Assembly: GCF_035917235.1 (NCBI RefSeq)
Contig: NZ_CP108423.1
Coordinates: forward strand, 868,001 to 932,000
Source: Streptomyces sp. NBC_01294
GTDB lineage: Bacteria > Actinomycetota > Actinomycetes > Streptomycetales > Streptomycetaceae
Direction: 5' to 3'
Length of the DNA stretch: 64,000 nt
A program made the position numbers and the translations under genes. Below, piece by piece: positions 9,488 through 17,232 of this stretch. The notes under the pieces are model-generated. The model was not told the origin of the DNA. It was given only the letters and a program-made list of their open reading frames with translations, and ran no database searches. Within the stretch, counting starts at the first letter, position 1, and each line of letters starts with the position of its first letter.

Positions 9488-10441
9488 ATGCCCCACCGTA
9501 ATGCACCCCTGACCGAGACCGGACGGCTGCGGCTTGCCCGCTGCGTGGTCGAGGACGGCTGGACCCACCGCCGGGCAGCCGAACGCTTCCAGGTCTCCCC
9601 GACGACCGCCCAGCGGTGGGCCGACCGCTACCGAACGCTCGGCGACGCGGGCATGCACGACCGGTCTTCCCGCCCGCACAACAGCCCGCGCCGGACCCCG
9701 ACCCGCACCGAACGCCGGATCATCAAGGTCCGCGTCCTGCGCAGGTGGGGACCCGCCCGCATCGCCCACCTGCTCGGCCTGGTGCCCTCAACCGTGCACC
9801 GGGTGCTGACCCGGTTCGGCCTGGCCCGCCTGTCCCATCTGGACCGGGCCACCGGCCGCGTCATACGACGCTACGAACGACCCAAGCCCGGCGAACTCGT
9901 CCACGTCGACATCAAGAAGCTCGGCAACATCCCTGACGGCGGCGGCCACAGGGCTCTCGGCCGACAGGCAGGCCGCAAGACCAGGTCCGGCACGGGCTAC
10001 AGCTACATCCACACCGCCGTCGACGACCACTCCCGCCTCGCCTACAGCGAGATCCTGGCCGACGAGAAGAAGGAGACCGCCGCCGGCTTCTGGACCCGGG
10101 CCCAGGCGTTCTTCACCGGCTGCGGGATCACCGTCGAACGCGTCCTGACCGACAACGGCGCCTGCTACAAGTCCCACGCCTGGCGCGACACCCTGGCGGC
10201 GGCCGGGATCACCCACAAGCGAACCCGGCCCTACCGGCCCCAGACCAACGGCAAAGTCGAACGCCTCAACCGCACCCTGCTGGAGGAATGGGCCTATGCC
10301 CGCCCCTACCGGTCAGAGCAGGAACGACGCGACGCTTTCCCCGGCTGGCTGCACACCTACAATCACCACCGCGGACACACCGCGCTCGCAGGCAAACCAC
10401 CCGCCAGCCGCGTCCCCAACCTCACAGGGCAATACACCTAG
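9488..10441 (+). CDS. IS481-family transposase
   Basis: The 317-residue protein starts at ATG 9488 and has an N-terminal pair of helix-turn-helix regions (AAERFQVSPTTAQRWADRY; GPARIAHLLGLVPSTVHRVL) followed by an rve-type DDE core. The first Asp is in LVHVDIKKLG, the second in VLTDNGACY and the Glu in TNGKVERLN, with exactly 35 residues between the second Asp and the Glu. It cuts and joins DNA at the terminal repeats. The last codons run out of the element: ACC and the stop TAG at 10436-10441 use bases of the right target duplication. The protein appears intact. Confidence 0.95.
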   Translation: MPHRNAPLTETGRLRLARCVVEDGWTHRRAAERFQVSPTTAQRWADRYRTLGDAGMHDRSSRPHNSPRRTPTRTERRIIKVRVLRRWGPARIAHLLGLVPSTVHRVLTRFGLARLSHLDRATGRVIRRYERPKPGELVHVDIKKLGNIPDGGGHRALGRQAGRKTRSGTGYSYIHTAVDDHSRLAYSEILADEKKETAAGFWTRAQAFFTGCGITVERVLTDNGACYKSHAWRDTLAAAGITHKRTRPYRPQTNGKVERLNRTLLEEWAYARPYRSEQERRDAFPGWLHTYNHHRGHTALAGKPPASRVPNLTGQYT

Positions 10442-10570
10442 CGGTCACCGCCTCGCTCGCCGAGCACGGCCATGGTCCTGGGCTCCGGGTACGGGTACGG
10501 GGACGGGGACAGCCGTGGGGCTGCCCCCGGGACGGGCTTCGGGTGGCCCTGCAGGGGCCCCGGTCCGCCG

Positions 10571-10843
10571 TCAGCCCTGCGGAGCGTCCGGTTCGACGTC
10601 CTTGGACAGCGGTACCTCTCCGGTGTTGTCGACGTGCCGGGCGGCGACCCACACTCCCTCGTCGCGCAGCAGGTACCAGATGCTGTTGCCGTCGATGGTC
10701 TGGGCGTGCACCTTGCTGTGCAGAGCGACCTCGGTGCCGTGGCTCAGGTTGCCGACGACGGACGAGTCCGTGCTCGGATACTGCCGTAGGTTGACGCCGA
10801 CGTTGCTGACGACGGTGCCGAACGGCTTGGGTGGACTGGGCAT
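10571..10843 (-). CDS. Small SH3-domain protein
   Basis: The second ATG (10843) sits five bases from GGAGG, which favours it over ATG 10846. The 90-residue product contains a bacterial SH3 fold: VGVNLRQYPSTDSSVVGNLS, HGTEVALHSK and IWYLLRDEGVWVAARHV. No signal peptide is visible. Related Streptomyces proteins have an SH3 domain after a secretion signal, so this one may stay cytoplasmic or have lost its leader. Bacterial SH3 domains usually bind peptidoglycan stems or protein partners, but the target is unknown here. The gene is convergent with the IS481 insertion. Confidence 0.75.
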   Translation of the reverse strand: MPSPPKPFGTVVSNVGVNLRQYPSTDSSVVGNLSHGTEVALHSKVHAQTIDGNSIWYLLRDEGVWVAARHVDNTGEVPLSKDVEPDAPQG

Positions 10844-11006
10844 CATGGCCTCCAGGGGCACGCCGGAGTGGTGGGACGCCGTCCGGTATTCGGACGGGCT
10901 GCTCGCACGGTAAGGCCGATTCCCGCCGGGGTGCCGGAGGCGTGCGGGGGCACCCCACGACCGGCGCCAGGGCGTCATTCCGATGGTTCCGTCGGCCGGG
11001 TTCCGT

Positions 11007-11978
11007 TCAGGGGCAGCTGGACGCAGGGGTGTCGTGGGTGAGCGCGCAGACCATCTGCTCACCGCGCCTGTTGTCCGGGTAGGTTTCGATGAGCTCCGCC
11101 GTGAAGTCCTTCCACTGGCGGGCGATGTCCTGGGCGGCGAGCTCGGACGCCCGCTGGAAGTTGCCGTTCCTCGAACGCTCGGAGGCCTCGGTGTCCTTGT
11201 TGAGGGTGCCGTTGTGCTTGACGCGTCCGGCGCAGTCGACGGGCTTGAATCCGGTCGAATCGAAGTCGGGGTAGCAGCCGGTGGCCAGGTCCTCGGGGAT
11301 CAGTTCGGCGGCTTCCCGGGTCCAGTCGGCGTCGTCCATCGAGCTGTAGCGACGGATGTCGAGGAACGGCGCGACGGTGGTGCGGTCGAGGCCGGGCGGA
11401 TTGGTGGTGCCGAGGGGGGCGGCGGCGTCGGCCTTGTCGGACCAGTTGCTGTGGGAGTAGAAGTCCTCGATCGCGTGCCAGCCCCGGCCGAGCTGTTCCA
11501 GGACGTCGCACTTGGCGCGGTCCGGCCTCTCGTTCCACGCGCAGGGGGAGTCCAGGTTGCTCTGGGCCTCGATGATCCTGCCGTCGGCGTCGACCAACCC
11601 GTCGGCGTCGCGGACGGCGGCCCGCAGGCGGGCGACGGAGCCGCGGATGCAGGCGAGCAGTTCGGTGGTCGCCTCGTCACGGGTCCGCGGGTACGCGGGT
11701 GCGTACCGCGCGGCGAGGTGGTCGGCGTTGTCACAGTGCAGGACGCCGAGGTCGAAGTACTCGCCCTGGTCGTTGGCCACGATCGCCCCCTGGCGGGCAT
11801 CGGCCATCGCCGACAACGACCTGGGCTGCCAGCTCAGCGCTGCGCGCGTGATCTTCTCGTGGTTGCCGCCGGTGAACGCCCCGGCAGGACCCGGCGCCAG
11901 CACGATCAGACATGCCCCGCAGACAAGGGCCGCAGCGGGCGTCGGTCGGCACAGGTGGGACGAGGAGGTGTGCGACAC
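11007..11978 (-). CDS. Secreted HET-C / zinc phospholipase C-like protein
   Basis: GTG 11978 follows GGAGG at four bases. The first 35 or so residues form a signal peptide (ALVCGACLIVLAPGPAGA). The mature protein begins FTGGNHEKITRAALSW and carries HAIEDFYSHSNW, the hallmark of the HET-C and zinc-dependent phospholipase C-like group, whose His and Asp residues bind zinc. Six or more cysteines (CDNADH, ACIRG, SPCAW, AKCDV, GCYPD, DCAGR, MVCAL, SSCP) point to disulfides in an extracellular protein. Similar proteins are annotated as CinY-like in Streptomyces. Phospholipase activity is inferred from fold only. Confidence 0.72.
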   Translation of the reverse strand: MSHTSSSHLCRPTPAAALVCGACLIVLAPGPAGAFTGGNHEKITRAALSWQPRSLSAMADARQGAIVANDQGEYFDLGVLHCDNADHLAARYAPAYPRTRDEATTELLACIRGSVARLRAAVRDADGLVDADGRIIEAQSNLDSPCAWNERPDRAKCDVLEQLGRGWHAIEDFYSHSNWSDKADAAAPLGTTNPPGLDRTTVAPFLDIRRYSSMDDADWTREAAELIPEDLATGCYPDFDSTGFKPVDCAGRVKHNGTLNKDTEASERSRNGNFQRASELAAQDIARQWKDFTAELIETYPDNRRGEQMVCALTHDTPASSCP

Positions 11979-12285
11979 GAGACCTCCGCAGGGCGTCAGG
12001 ACCGGACACGGGTCGGGGGCGGGAGACACGGAGGGGCGCTGTACGAGTCCCTCCCCCACCATCACACCCCCACCATCACAGCCCTGAATATCCCGCGCGA
12101 GCCGGACCACGGAGTCGCCGCCGGGCACGGCGACGGGCGGAGAGCGCGTGCACCGCATCTTTTGCACTCCCGAGCGAGGCCGGGCCACGATGGACAGATG
12201 AGCCTCACGTCGGTGAGAGCGACTCCGCGGACGGCCCTGCCCTTCTTGCCGGCCGGGGCGAAGCACGGGCACGGGGTGCGCGGCC
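11979..12285. other. Divergent promoter region with a 14-bp direct repeat
   Basis: No gene is supported here. Two adjacent perfect copies of CCCCCACCATCACA (12053-12066 and 12067-12080) lie about 75-100 bases upstream of the secreted HET-C-like gene and could be an activator or repressor site. The remainder should carry promoters for both divergent genes, but no clear -10/-35 pair was found. Confidence 0.35.
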
Positions 12286-12987
12286 ATGGTGCTTGACCTG
12301 CTCGTCATCGGCTTGATCATCACGCTCTTCCCGCTGCCGATCATGGCCTTCGTGCTGGTCGTGTCCGCACCGCGTGGCACCCGGAAGGGGCTGGCCTTCA
12401 TCCTTGCCTGGCTGGCCTGCCTCGTCACGGTGATCGCGATCGTCCTGTTCCTCACCGGCGGGCAGCCGCCCCCGCCCCGCTCTCCGCCCTCCGTCGCGGC
12501 CCTTGCCGCCACGCTGGTCATCGGTCTGGGCCTGATCTTCTACAGCGAACACAGGCGCCGCCGGCGACGACGTACCGCCTCGTCCCCGGACTCCGCCGCG
12601 AACGAGCGGTCTGCGGACTCCGGGGACTCAGCGGACTCCGGGGAGTCGCTGAACTCGCGGATGGACGACGCCACCGGATGGTCGGCGGCCGCGCTCGCCG
12701 TGCTCCTGCAGCCCTGGGGGATGGTCGGCGCCGCTGCCGCCACCGTCGTGCAGGCCAACCTCTCCCACGGCGCGTCCTTCGTGGCCCTCATGGCCTTCTG
12801 TCTCCTGGCCACCTCCACCCTGCTGGCCATGGAGCTGTACGCGGTGTTCTCACCCGAGAAGGCCCAGCGCGCCCTGCGGAACATGCGCGCATGGCTCGAA
12901 CGCCACAAGGAACCGGCGATCGTGGTCACCTGCCTTGTCCTGGGACTGTGGCTCGTCGGCAGGAGCCTCTACCAGCTCACGGGGTGA
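12286..12987 (+). CDS. GAP-family (sulfolipid-1-addressing-like) membrane protein
   Basis: The 233-residue protein has about six membrane helices in two groups: residues 4-24, 35-58 and 67-84, then a basic patch (HRRRRRRRTAS) and a Ser/Asp-rich loop (SGDSADSGES), followed by helices near 128-150, 158-178 and 210-228. The layout and the SAPRGTRKGLAFILAWL stretch fit the GAP/Sap family, known in mycobacteria for helping to export glycopeptidolipid or sulfolipid. The cargo here is unknown. The acidic Ser-rich insert in the central loop looks like a low-complexity expansion. The gene stands alone. Confidence 0.75.
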   Translation: MVLDLLVIGLIITLFPLPIMAFVLVVSAPRGTRKGLAFILAWLACLVTVIAIVLFLTGGQPPPPRSPPSVAALAATLVIGLGLIFYSEHRRRRRRRTASSPDSAANERSADSGDSADSGESLNSRMDDATGWSAAALAVLLQPWGMVGAAAATVVQANLSHGASFVALMAFCLLATSTLLAMELYAVFSPEKAQRALRNMRAWLERHKEPAIVVTCLVLGLWLVGRSLYQLTG

Positions 12988-13168
12988 ACACCGCGCGCCC
13001 GGCGACGCGCCAGGATCCTGTGGAGGTGCGGGCCCTCAAGGCGGATGCTGCAATGACTACGGACCTGGGCCGTGCCGAGGTCGTCCCGCCGAGGGGCGGC
13101 ACGAGGCCGCGCAGGACAGCGGTCGGGAGCAACGGCCAGGCCACCGAATCCGCGCGCGAGGAGTGCTC

Positions 13169-13606
13169 ATGAGCGGCGACATCGAAGACATGGGGCCCGT
13201 CGACTACCTGGTCGTCGAGTTTCCGGGCAACCGGATGACGGGCGAGGCGTTCCCCCTGCTGGTCGACCTGGTCGACCAGGGCATCGTCCGCATCCTCGAC
13301 ATGCGCTTCGTGCAGAAGGACGCCGACGGGAACGTCGCCGGCCTGGAAGTCACGCAACTGGAGGACGGGAGCGGGCTCGGGCTGTCCGTCTTCGAAGGAG
13401 CCTCGTCCGGCCTGCTCGGCCAGGACGACCTCGAAGAGGCCGGCCACGCCCTGGAGCCCGGCAACTCGGCCGCGATCCTCGTGTACGAGAACCTGTGGGC
13501 CGCCCCCTTCGCCCGGGCCCTGCGGCGCAGTGGTGCGCAGATGGTGGCCAGCGGCCGGATTCCCGTACAGGCCCTCCTGGCCTCCCTCGACGCCGAGGAG
13601 ACCTAG
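13169..13606 (+). CDS. DUF6325 family protein
   Basis: ATG 13169 follows GAGGAG. The 145-residue protein starts with a beta strand (GPVDYLVVEFPGNRMTG), continues with FPLLVDLVDQGIVRILDMRF and ends with AILVYENLWAAPFARALRRS, the pattern of DUF6325/DUF1269-like actinobacterial proteins with a ferredoxin-like fold. The function is unknown. In many Streptomyces genomes this gene is paired with a small SHOCT-domain gene, as here, where the partner at 13651-13959 is convergent. The stop codon lies at the edge of a 19-bp tandem duplication. Confidence 0.82.
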   Translation: MSGDIEDMGPVDYLVVEFPGNRMTGEAFPLLVDLVDQGIVRILDMRFVQKDADGNVAGLEVTQLEDGSGLGLSVFEGASSGLLGQDDLEEAGHALEPGNSAAILVYENLWAAPFARALRRSGAQMVASGRIPVQALLASLDAEET

Positions 13607-13643
13607 GAGACCTAGGAGGGCCCAGGAGACCTAGGAGGGCCCG
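13606..13643. repeat. 19-bp tandem duplication between convergent genes
   Basis: GGAGACCTAGGAGGGCCCA occurs twice in a row (13606-13624 and 13625-13643, one mismatch at the last base). It fills the gap between the DUF6325 stop codon and the SHOCT gene. GGGCCC blocks give weak self-complementarity, so a terminator role is possible but unproven. Confidence 0.6.
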
Positions 13644-13650
13644 GTACCGG

Positions 13651-13959
13651 TCAGGAGCCGAGGATTCTGCTCTTCTGTTCCGCGAACTCGGCCTCGGTCA
13701 GGATTCCCTGCTCCTTCAACGTTCCGAGTTCCTTGAGCTGATCGATCCGCGTGCTCATGTCGTCGCCCGGCGCCGGGGGCGGTGCGGGAGCCGGGGCGGG
13801 CGCGGCTTGTGCGGGCGCGGCCGGGGCGTTCTGCTCGTAGGCGTGAGTGTCCTGCTCGGCCCACCGGCCCGCCTGGCGCCGCGAGACCCGGTGGGAGACC
13901 GCAGTGGCCGTACCGGCCACCACCGCGGTGCGCGCTATTCCTCGAAGAAGACCTGGCAC
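13651..13959 (-). CDS. Small SHOCT-domain protein
   Basis: The 102-residue protein has an N-terminal hydrophobic segment (TAVVAGTATAVSHRV), an Ala/Pro-rich linker (PAAPAQAAPAPAPAPPPAPG) and a C-terminal SHOCT motif: IDQLKELGTLKEQGILTEAE followed by FAEQKSRILG. SHOCT domains are short helical C-terminal modules with a likely role in protein or nucleic-acid contacts. Similar proteins occur beside DUF6325 genes. The function is unknown. Confidence 0.85.
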   Translation of the reverse strand: MPGLLRGIARTAVVAGTATAVSHRVSRRQAGRWAEQDTHAYEQNAPAAPAQAAPAPAPAPPPAPGDDMSTRIDQLKELGTLKEQGILTEAEFAEQKSRILGS

Positions 13960-14111
13960 GTCGCTTCTCCTCGCTGACGGGGCCCGGGCCGGGCATCGGA
14001 CGGTGTGCGGCTGCCGGCCCCTGGCCCTCCTTCCAGCATCGCACCGGGGCCGGTCGCCGTGCGCGTGCGCCCGGCAGCGGGTTCACGCGCAGGCGCGCAG
14101 GTCACGAGCGG

Positions 14112-15032
14112 TCAGGGCACGGTGACGATGAGCACCTGACCGTGGGCGGACAGGTGTTGTGCGTCCTTCATGCTCGTGACCCAGCTGGTGAGGGCGTACC
14201 GGCCCGGGGCGAGGGGCATCCGGATGACGGCGCTCCGGCCCGGGGAGAGCGGTGGGGTGCCCAGCTGCGCGGCGAGGTCGAAGGGTTCGGGCGTGTTCCG
14301 GGGGGACCGGAAGTACCTCTGGATGTCGGCCTCGGTGACGGAGTCGTTCGTGAGCGGGTACACCGCGAGCTCGTCGACCTGTCCGCGCATCGCGTTGACA
14401 CAGCGCACGGGCCGGTCCCGGCGGATGCGGCCCTCCAGGACGAAGCGCGGGCCCCGCGCGGTGTCGACGGCGGTGACGGTGGCCGTGGCCGCCGCCGCGG
14501 CCAACGGGCTCGGGCGCCGGGCGCCGGTGTCGTCTCCCCCGTGGACGAGGAGCGGGCGGACGTATTCCTGGCCGGGGAGCGGGTCGCGTCCGATGTACGG
14601 CCCCTCGAAGTCCTTGTACTCCAGGACGAGGTACCGGCCGGGCCGGAGCGCCGCGGTGAAGGACGACCGCGATCCGTGCACCGCCATCGCGCCGCCCAAC
14701 AGCTCGGCGCCGGCCATCAGTTCCCCGGACGCCCGGATCACGTCCTCCGGATCCTCCTTCTCGAAGACGTCGCGCAGATGCCTGCGGAAGGCGGCCTCGC
14801 CGACGCCGGGGCGGAGTCGGGCGATGCCGACGATGCCGGTACGGGTACTGGTCGTCCGCACCCGGAAGGTCACCGCGCCGGCGGCCGCGGTCGCCGGCGC
14901 GCTGAACCCGTCCTCACCGGTCACGATGTCGAGCGGCTCCGGCCGCCGCTGAGGCGGTCCGGCGCCGATGAGCGCGACAACTCCCGTCGCAGCACCGGCG
15001 GTCAGAAGACCGCGCCTGGTCCACTTGCTCAT
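14112..15032 (-). CDS. Tat-exported hypothetical protein
   Basis: ATG 15032 follows GAGGAG, and the N-terminus SKWTRRGLLTAGAATGVV is a twin-arginine signal. The 306-residue protein has beta-rich segments with conserved turns: GAVTFRVRTTSTRTGIVGIA, RPGRYLVLEYKDFEGPY, SPGRSAVIRMPLAPGRYAL. These suggest a cupredoxin- or immunoglobulin-like two-domain fold, but no copper ligand set is obvious. A central patch (LAAAAATATVTAVDT) looks expanded. It precedes the membrane serine hydrolase on the same strand only in the sense of position, since that gene ends at 15117 and is also on the minus strand. The two could share a transcript of about 3 kb. Confidence 0.6.
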   Translation of the reverse strand: MSKWTRRGLLTAGAATGVVALIGAGPPQRRPEPLDIVTGEDGFSAPATAAAGAVTFRVRTTSTRTGIVGIARLRPGVGEAAFRRHLRDVFEKEDPEDVIRASGELMAGAELLGGAMAVHGSRSSFTAALRPGRYLVLEYKDFEGPYIGRDPLPGQEYVRPLLVHGGDDTGARRPSPLAAAAATATVTAVDTARGPRFVLEGRIRRDRPVRCVNAMRGQVDELAVYPLTNDSVTEADIQRYFRSPRNTPEPFDLAAQLGTPPLSPGRSAVIRMPLAPGRYALTSWVTSMKDAQHLSAHGQVLIVTVP

Positions 15033-15116
15033 GATCTGCTCCTCTGCTTGCCGTGACAACGGATGGTCGTGCGTCTCACAGGGGCTGGATTGGAGGCAGG
15101 CCGCGTGGTGGCCCGT

Positions 15117-17117
15117 TCACCGGGCGAGCCAGTCGAACGGGGCGCCCACCAGGTGGTACTGGAGCAACATGCCCGCCATCGCGACCGCGCCCGCCGCGGT
15201 GACGGTGAACAGGACGCGGCCGGTGATGTTCCACCAACCGCGGAGCCAGGCCGCGATCGCCCCCGCCACCACGCCCAGCGTCAACGGCACGAGCGCCGCG
15301 CCCAGCACGGTCACGGTGGTCAGCAGCGGCGATCCCAGCGGCACCGCTTCCATCATCGCGTTGCCGTCCGAGACGACCGCCGCGAGCGCGGCCGCGAACG
15401 CTGCGGTGATCAGCCCGGCCACCACGGCGATCGTCCTCGCCGCCCGTGCTGCGCGCGGGTGCGGCGGCGCGCCCCGAAGCCTCCGTACCAGGGCGGTCGC
15501 GGGGAAGGCGATCGCGGCGAGCAGCAGCACACCCGCGCCGGCGCCGAGCAGTGCCAGGTGCAGGGACGGGGACTGGCGCCACGTCAGCTGCTCGTACGCC
15601 GTCGACGGCGTCGCCGACGAGACGAGCACCCCGTCCTTGGCGAAGGCGAGCGTCGCGCCCGTTCCGCCGCGCTCCCGGAACAGGCCGTCGCCGAGCGCGA
15701 GCCAGCTCTGCTCGGGCTGGCCGGGGTCGAGGGAGAGCCCGGTGGTGCGCAGGCCGTTGCTGCCGTCCTTCTCGACCGTGACACCCGCGACCAGGCCCTC
15801 CAGCGCCATGAGGCTGGTGCGACTGACCCGGGCCGGACGGTAGGAGCCGGTGTAGGAGTCGAGGGAGGGATCGGCGGTGGCGCCGCTCGGCGCTGCGGTC
15901 GCAGGGCCGTTCGGGACGTTGGGGGCATCCGGGACCGCCGGGACCTCCGGGACCTCCGGGACGAGGGCGGCCACGATCCGGTGGATGAGGTCCTTGCCGT
16001 CCCAGGAGGCGCGGCCGTTCGTCCCGTCGCCGTTGAAGACGACGAACACCCCCACGTCGTGGCCGGGGACGAGCAGCAGGTTGGCGTGGAAGCCGGAGAT
16101 GTCGCCGTCCTTGAACCAGCCCGTCCGCCCGCCGCTTCGCCACTCCTCGAAGCCGTAGCCGAGGCCGGGCATGCGGGGATCCTGGCGGTGGTGCACCTGC
16201 TGCATGAGGCGGTTCGCCGGAGTGTCGTCGGTGAGCTGCCCGGTCATCCAGCGGCCCATGTCGGCGGCGGTGCTGACCGCACCGGGCCCGGTCGGACTCC
16301 ACGCGCCGTACTGGCCCCTGTCCTGCGTCCAGCCGGATGCGCCGCTGGGCCGGTAGCCGCGGGCGAGATCGGCCGCGATCGGGGCGGGCTGCGGCTGGGC
16401 GAACGTGGAGCGGGTCATGCCCAGGGGCTTGAGGATGTGCTCGTCGACGTATGCGGGGAAGGGCAGGCCGGAGGTGTCGGCGACGAGCTGACCCGCGAGC
16501 GCGTAGCCGTAGTTGTCGTAGGCGGCGATGGTGCCCGGGGTGCGGACCCGGGGCGGGCGGCGCGTCGTCAGGCTTTCGGCGAAGGGTTCGACGTCCTTCG
16601 CACCGGTCCTGTTGCGGCCGACGAGATCGCTGTCGAAGCCCGCGGTGTGGGTGAGGAGTTGGTCCAGGGTGACGGGGCGTCCGGGGTACGTGTCGGGAAC
16701 GGTGACCGCACGGAGGTATTCGTTGACGTCGGCCTTCGGGTCGATGTCGCCCTGGGCGACGAGCTGGGAGGCGGCTTGCGCGGTGAACAGCTTGGCGAGT
16801 GAGCCGAGGAAGAAGGGGGTGCGGTCCGGGTCGACCCGGGTGCCGGTGCGGACGTCGGCGACACCGTAGCCCTTGGCCAGGACGGTCCGGCCGCCCGCTA
16901 CGACGGTGACGGCCGCGCCGGGGATGCGGTCGTCCTCCAGATAGCCGGCGACGGCGGTGTCGACGAGCGAGTCGAGACGGGGCGGAGCGGCCGCGTGAGC
17001 GGGGGTGGGGGTGGGGGCAGCGACGGAAACCAGCGCGGCGAAGACGGCCGTGATCGTGATCGTGATGGCGATCGTGGCGGCCGTCGTGGTGCGGGTCCGT
17101 ATCGACGTCGTACGCAT
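15117..17117 (-). CDS. Membrane-anchored serine hydrolase (class C beta-lactamase fold)
   Basis: The 666-residue protein begins with a signal peptide (about 1-42, ending PAHA), then the hydrolase domain with the SxxK motif in LGSLAKLFTA, the Tyr-x-Asn motif in AAYDNYGYALAG and the third motif region near GDISGFHANLLL. A low-complexity linker (VPEVPEVPAVPDAPNVPNG) leads to a small beta domain, and the C-terminus has four membrane helices (LALLGAGAGVLLLAAIAF, IAVVAGLITAAFAAALAA, two more to the end). The family acts on D-Ala peptides, esters or beta-lactams at the cell surface. Substrate unknown. It is divergent from the histidine kinase, with 115 bases between them. Confidence 0.85.
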   Translation of the reverse strand: MRTTSIRTRTTTAATIAITITITAVFAALVSVAAPTPTPAHAAAPPRLDSLVDTAVAGYLEDDRIPGAAVTVVAGGRTVLAKGYGVADVRTGTRVDPDRTPFFLGSLAKLFTAQAASQLVAQGDIDPKADVNEYLRAVTVPDTYPGRPVTLDQLLTHTAGFDSDLVGRNRTGAKDVEPFAESLTTRRPPRVRTPGTIAAYDNYGYALAGQLVADTSGLPFPAYVDEHILKPLGMTRSTFAQPQPAPIAADLARGYRPSGASGWTQDRGQYGAWSPTGPGAVSTAADMGRWMTGQLTDDTPANRLMQQVHHRQDPRMPGLGYGFEEWRSGGRTGWFKDGDISGFHANLLLVPGHDVGVFVVFNGDGTNGRASWDGKDLIHRIVAALVPEVPEVPAVPDAPNVPNGPATAAPSGATADPSLDSYTGSYRPARVSRTSLMALEGLVAGVTVEKDGSNGLRTTGLSLDPGQPEQSWLALGDGLFRERGGTGATLAFAKDGVLVSSATPSTAYEQLTWRQSPSLHLALLGAGAGVLLLAAIAFPATALVRRLRGAPPHPRAARAARTIAVVAGLITAAFAAALAAVVSDGNAMMEAVPLGSPLLTTVTVLGAALVPLTLGVVAGAIAAWLRGWWNITGRVLFTVTAAGAVAMAGMLLQYHLVGAPFDWLAR

Positions 17118-17220
17118 ACGAAGACGATCGCGTTCGGGGGCGGGCCGGCGGCAGTGCGAGACACACCGGTCGATGTGTATTTCACACAGGCGGGCCGGGT
17201 GGGGTGCACGGGCATGCGTC

Positions 17221-17226
17221 TAACGT
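17221..17226 (+). promoter_or_regulatory. Likely -10 element for a leaderless transcript
   Basis: TAACGT ends six bases before ATG 17233, and no ribosome site is present. This is the typical Streptomyces leaderless layout. Confidence 0.45.
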
Positions 17227-17232
17227 GACCTC

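Larger units (their letters stand above)
9363..10442 (+). mobile_element. Complete IS481-family insertion sequence with 6-bp target duplication
   Basis: The element spans 9369-10436 (1068 bp). Its ends TGTAATGCCC and, in reverse complement, TGTATTGCCC begin imperfect terminal repeats that match at 23 of 28 positions by eye. It is flanked on both sides by CCTAGC (9363-9368 and 10437-10442). A 6-bp duplication at NCTAGN is what is known for the IS481 group. The coordinates given here include both duplications. Rejoining the flanks restores a continuous sequence after the amidohydrolase gene. Exact duplications and an intact transposase argue for a recent insertion. Confidence 0.92.

Noticed and set aside
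7727..9769. A 680-residue minus-strand frame over the amidohydrolase gene
   Set aside because: It is a shadow of the plus-strand gene and crosses the insertion-sequence boundary.
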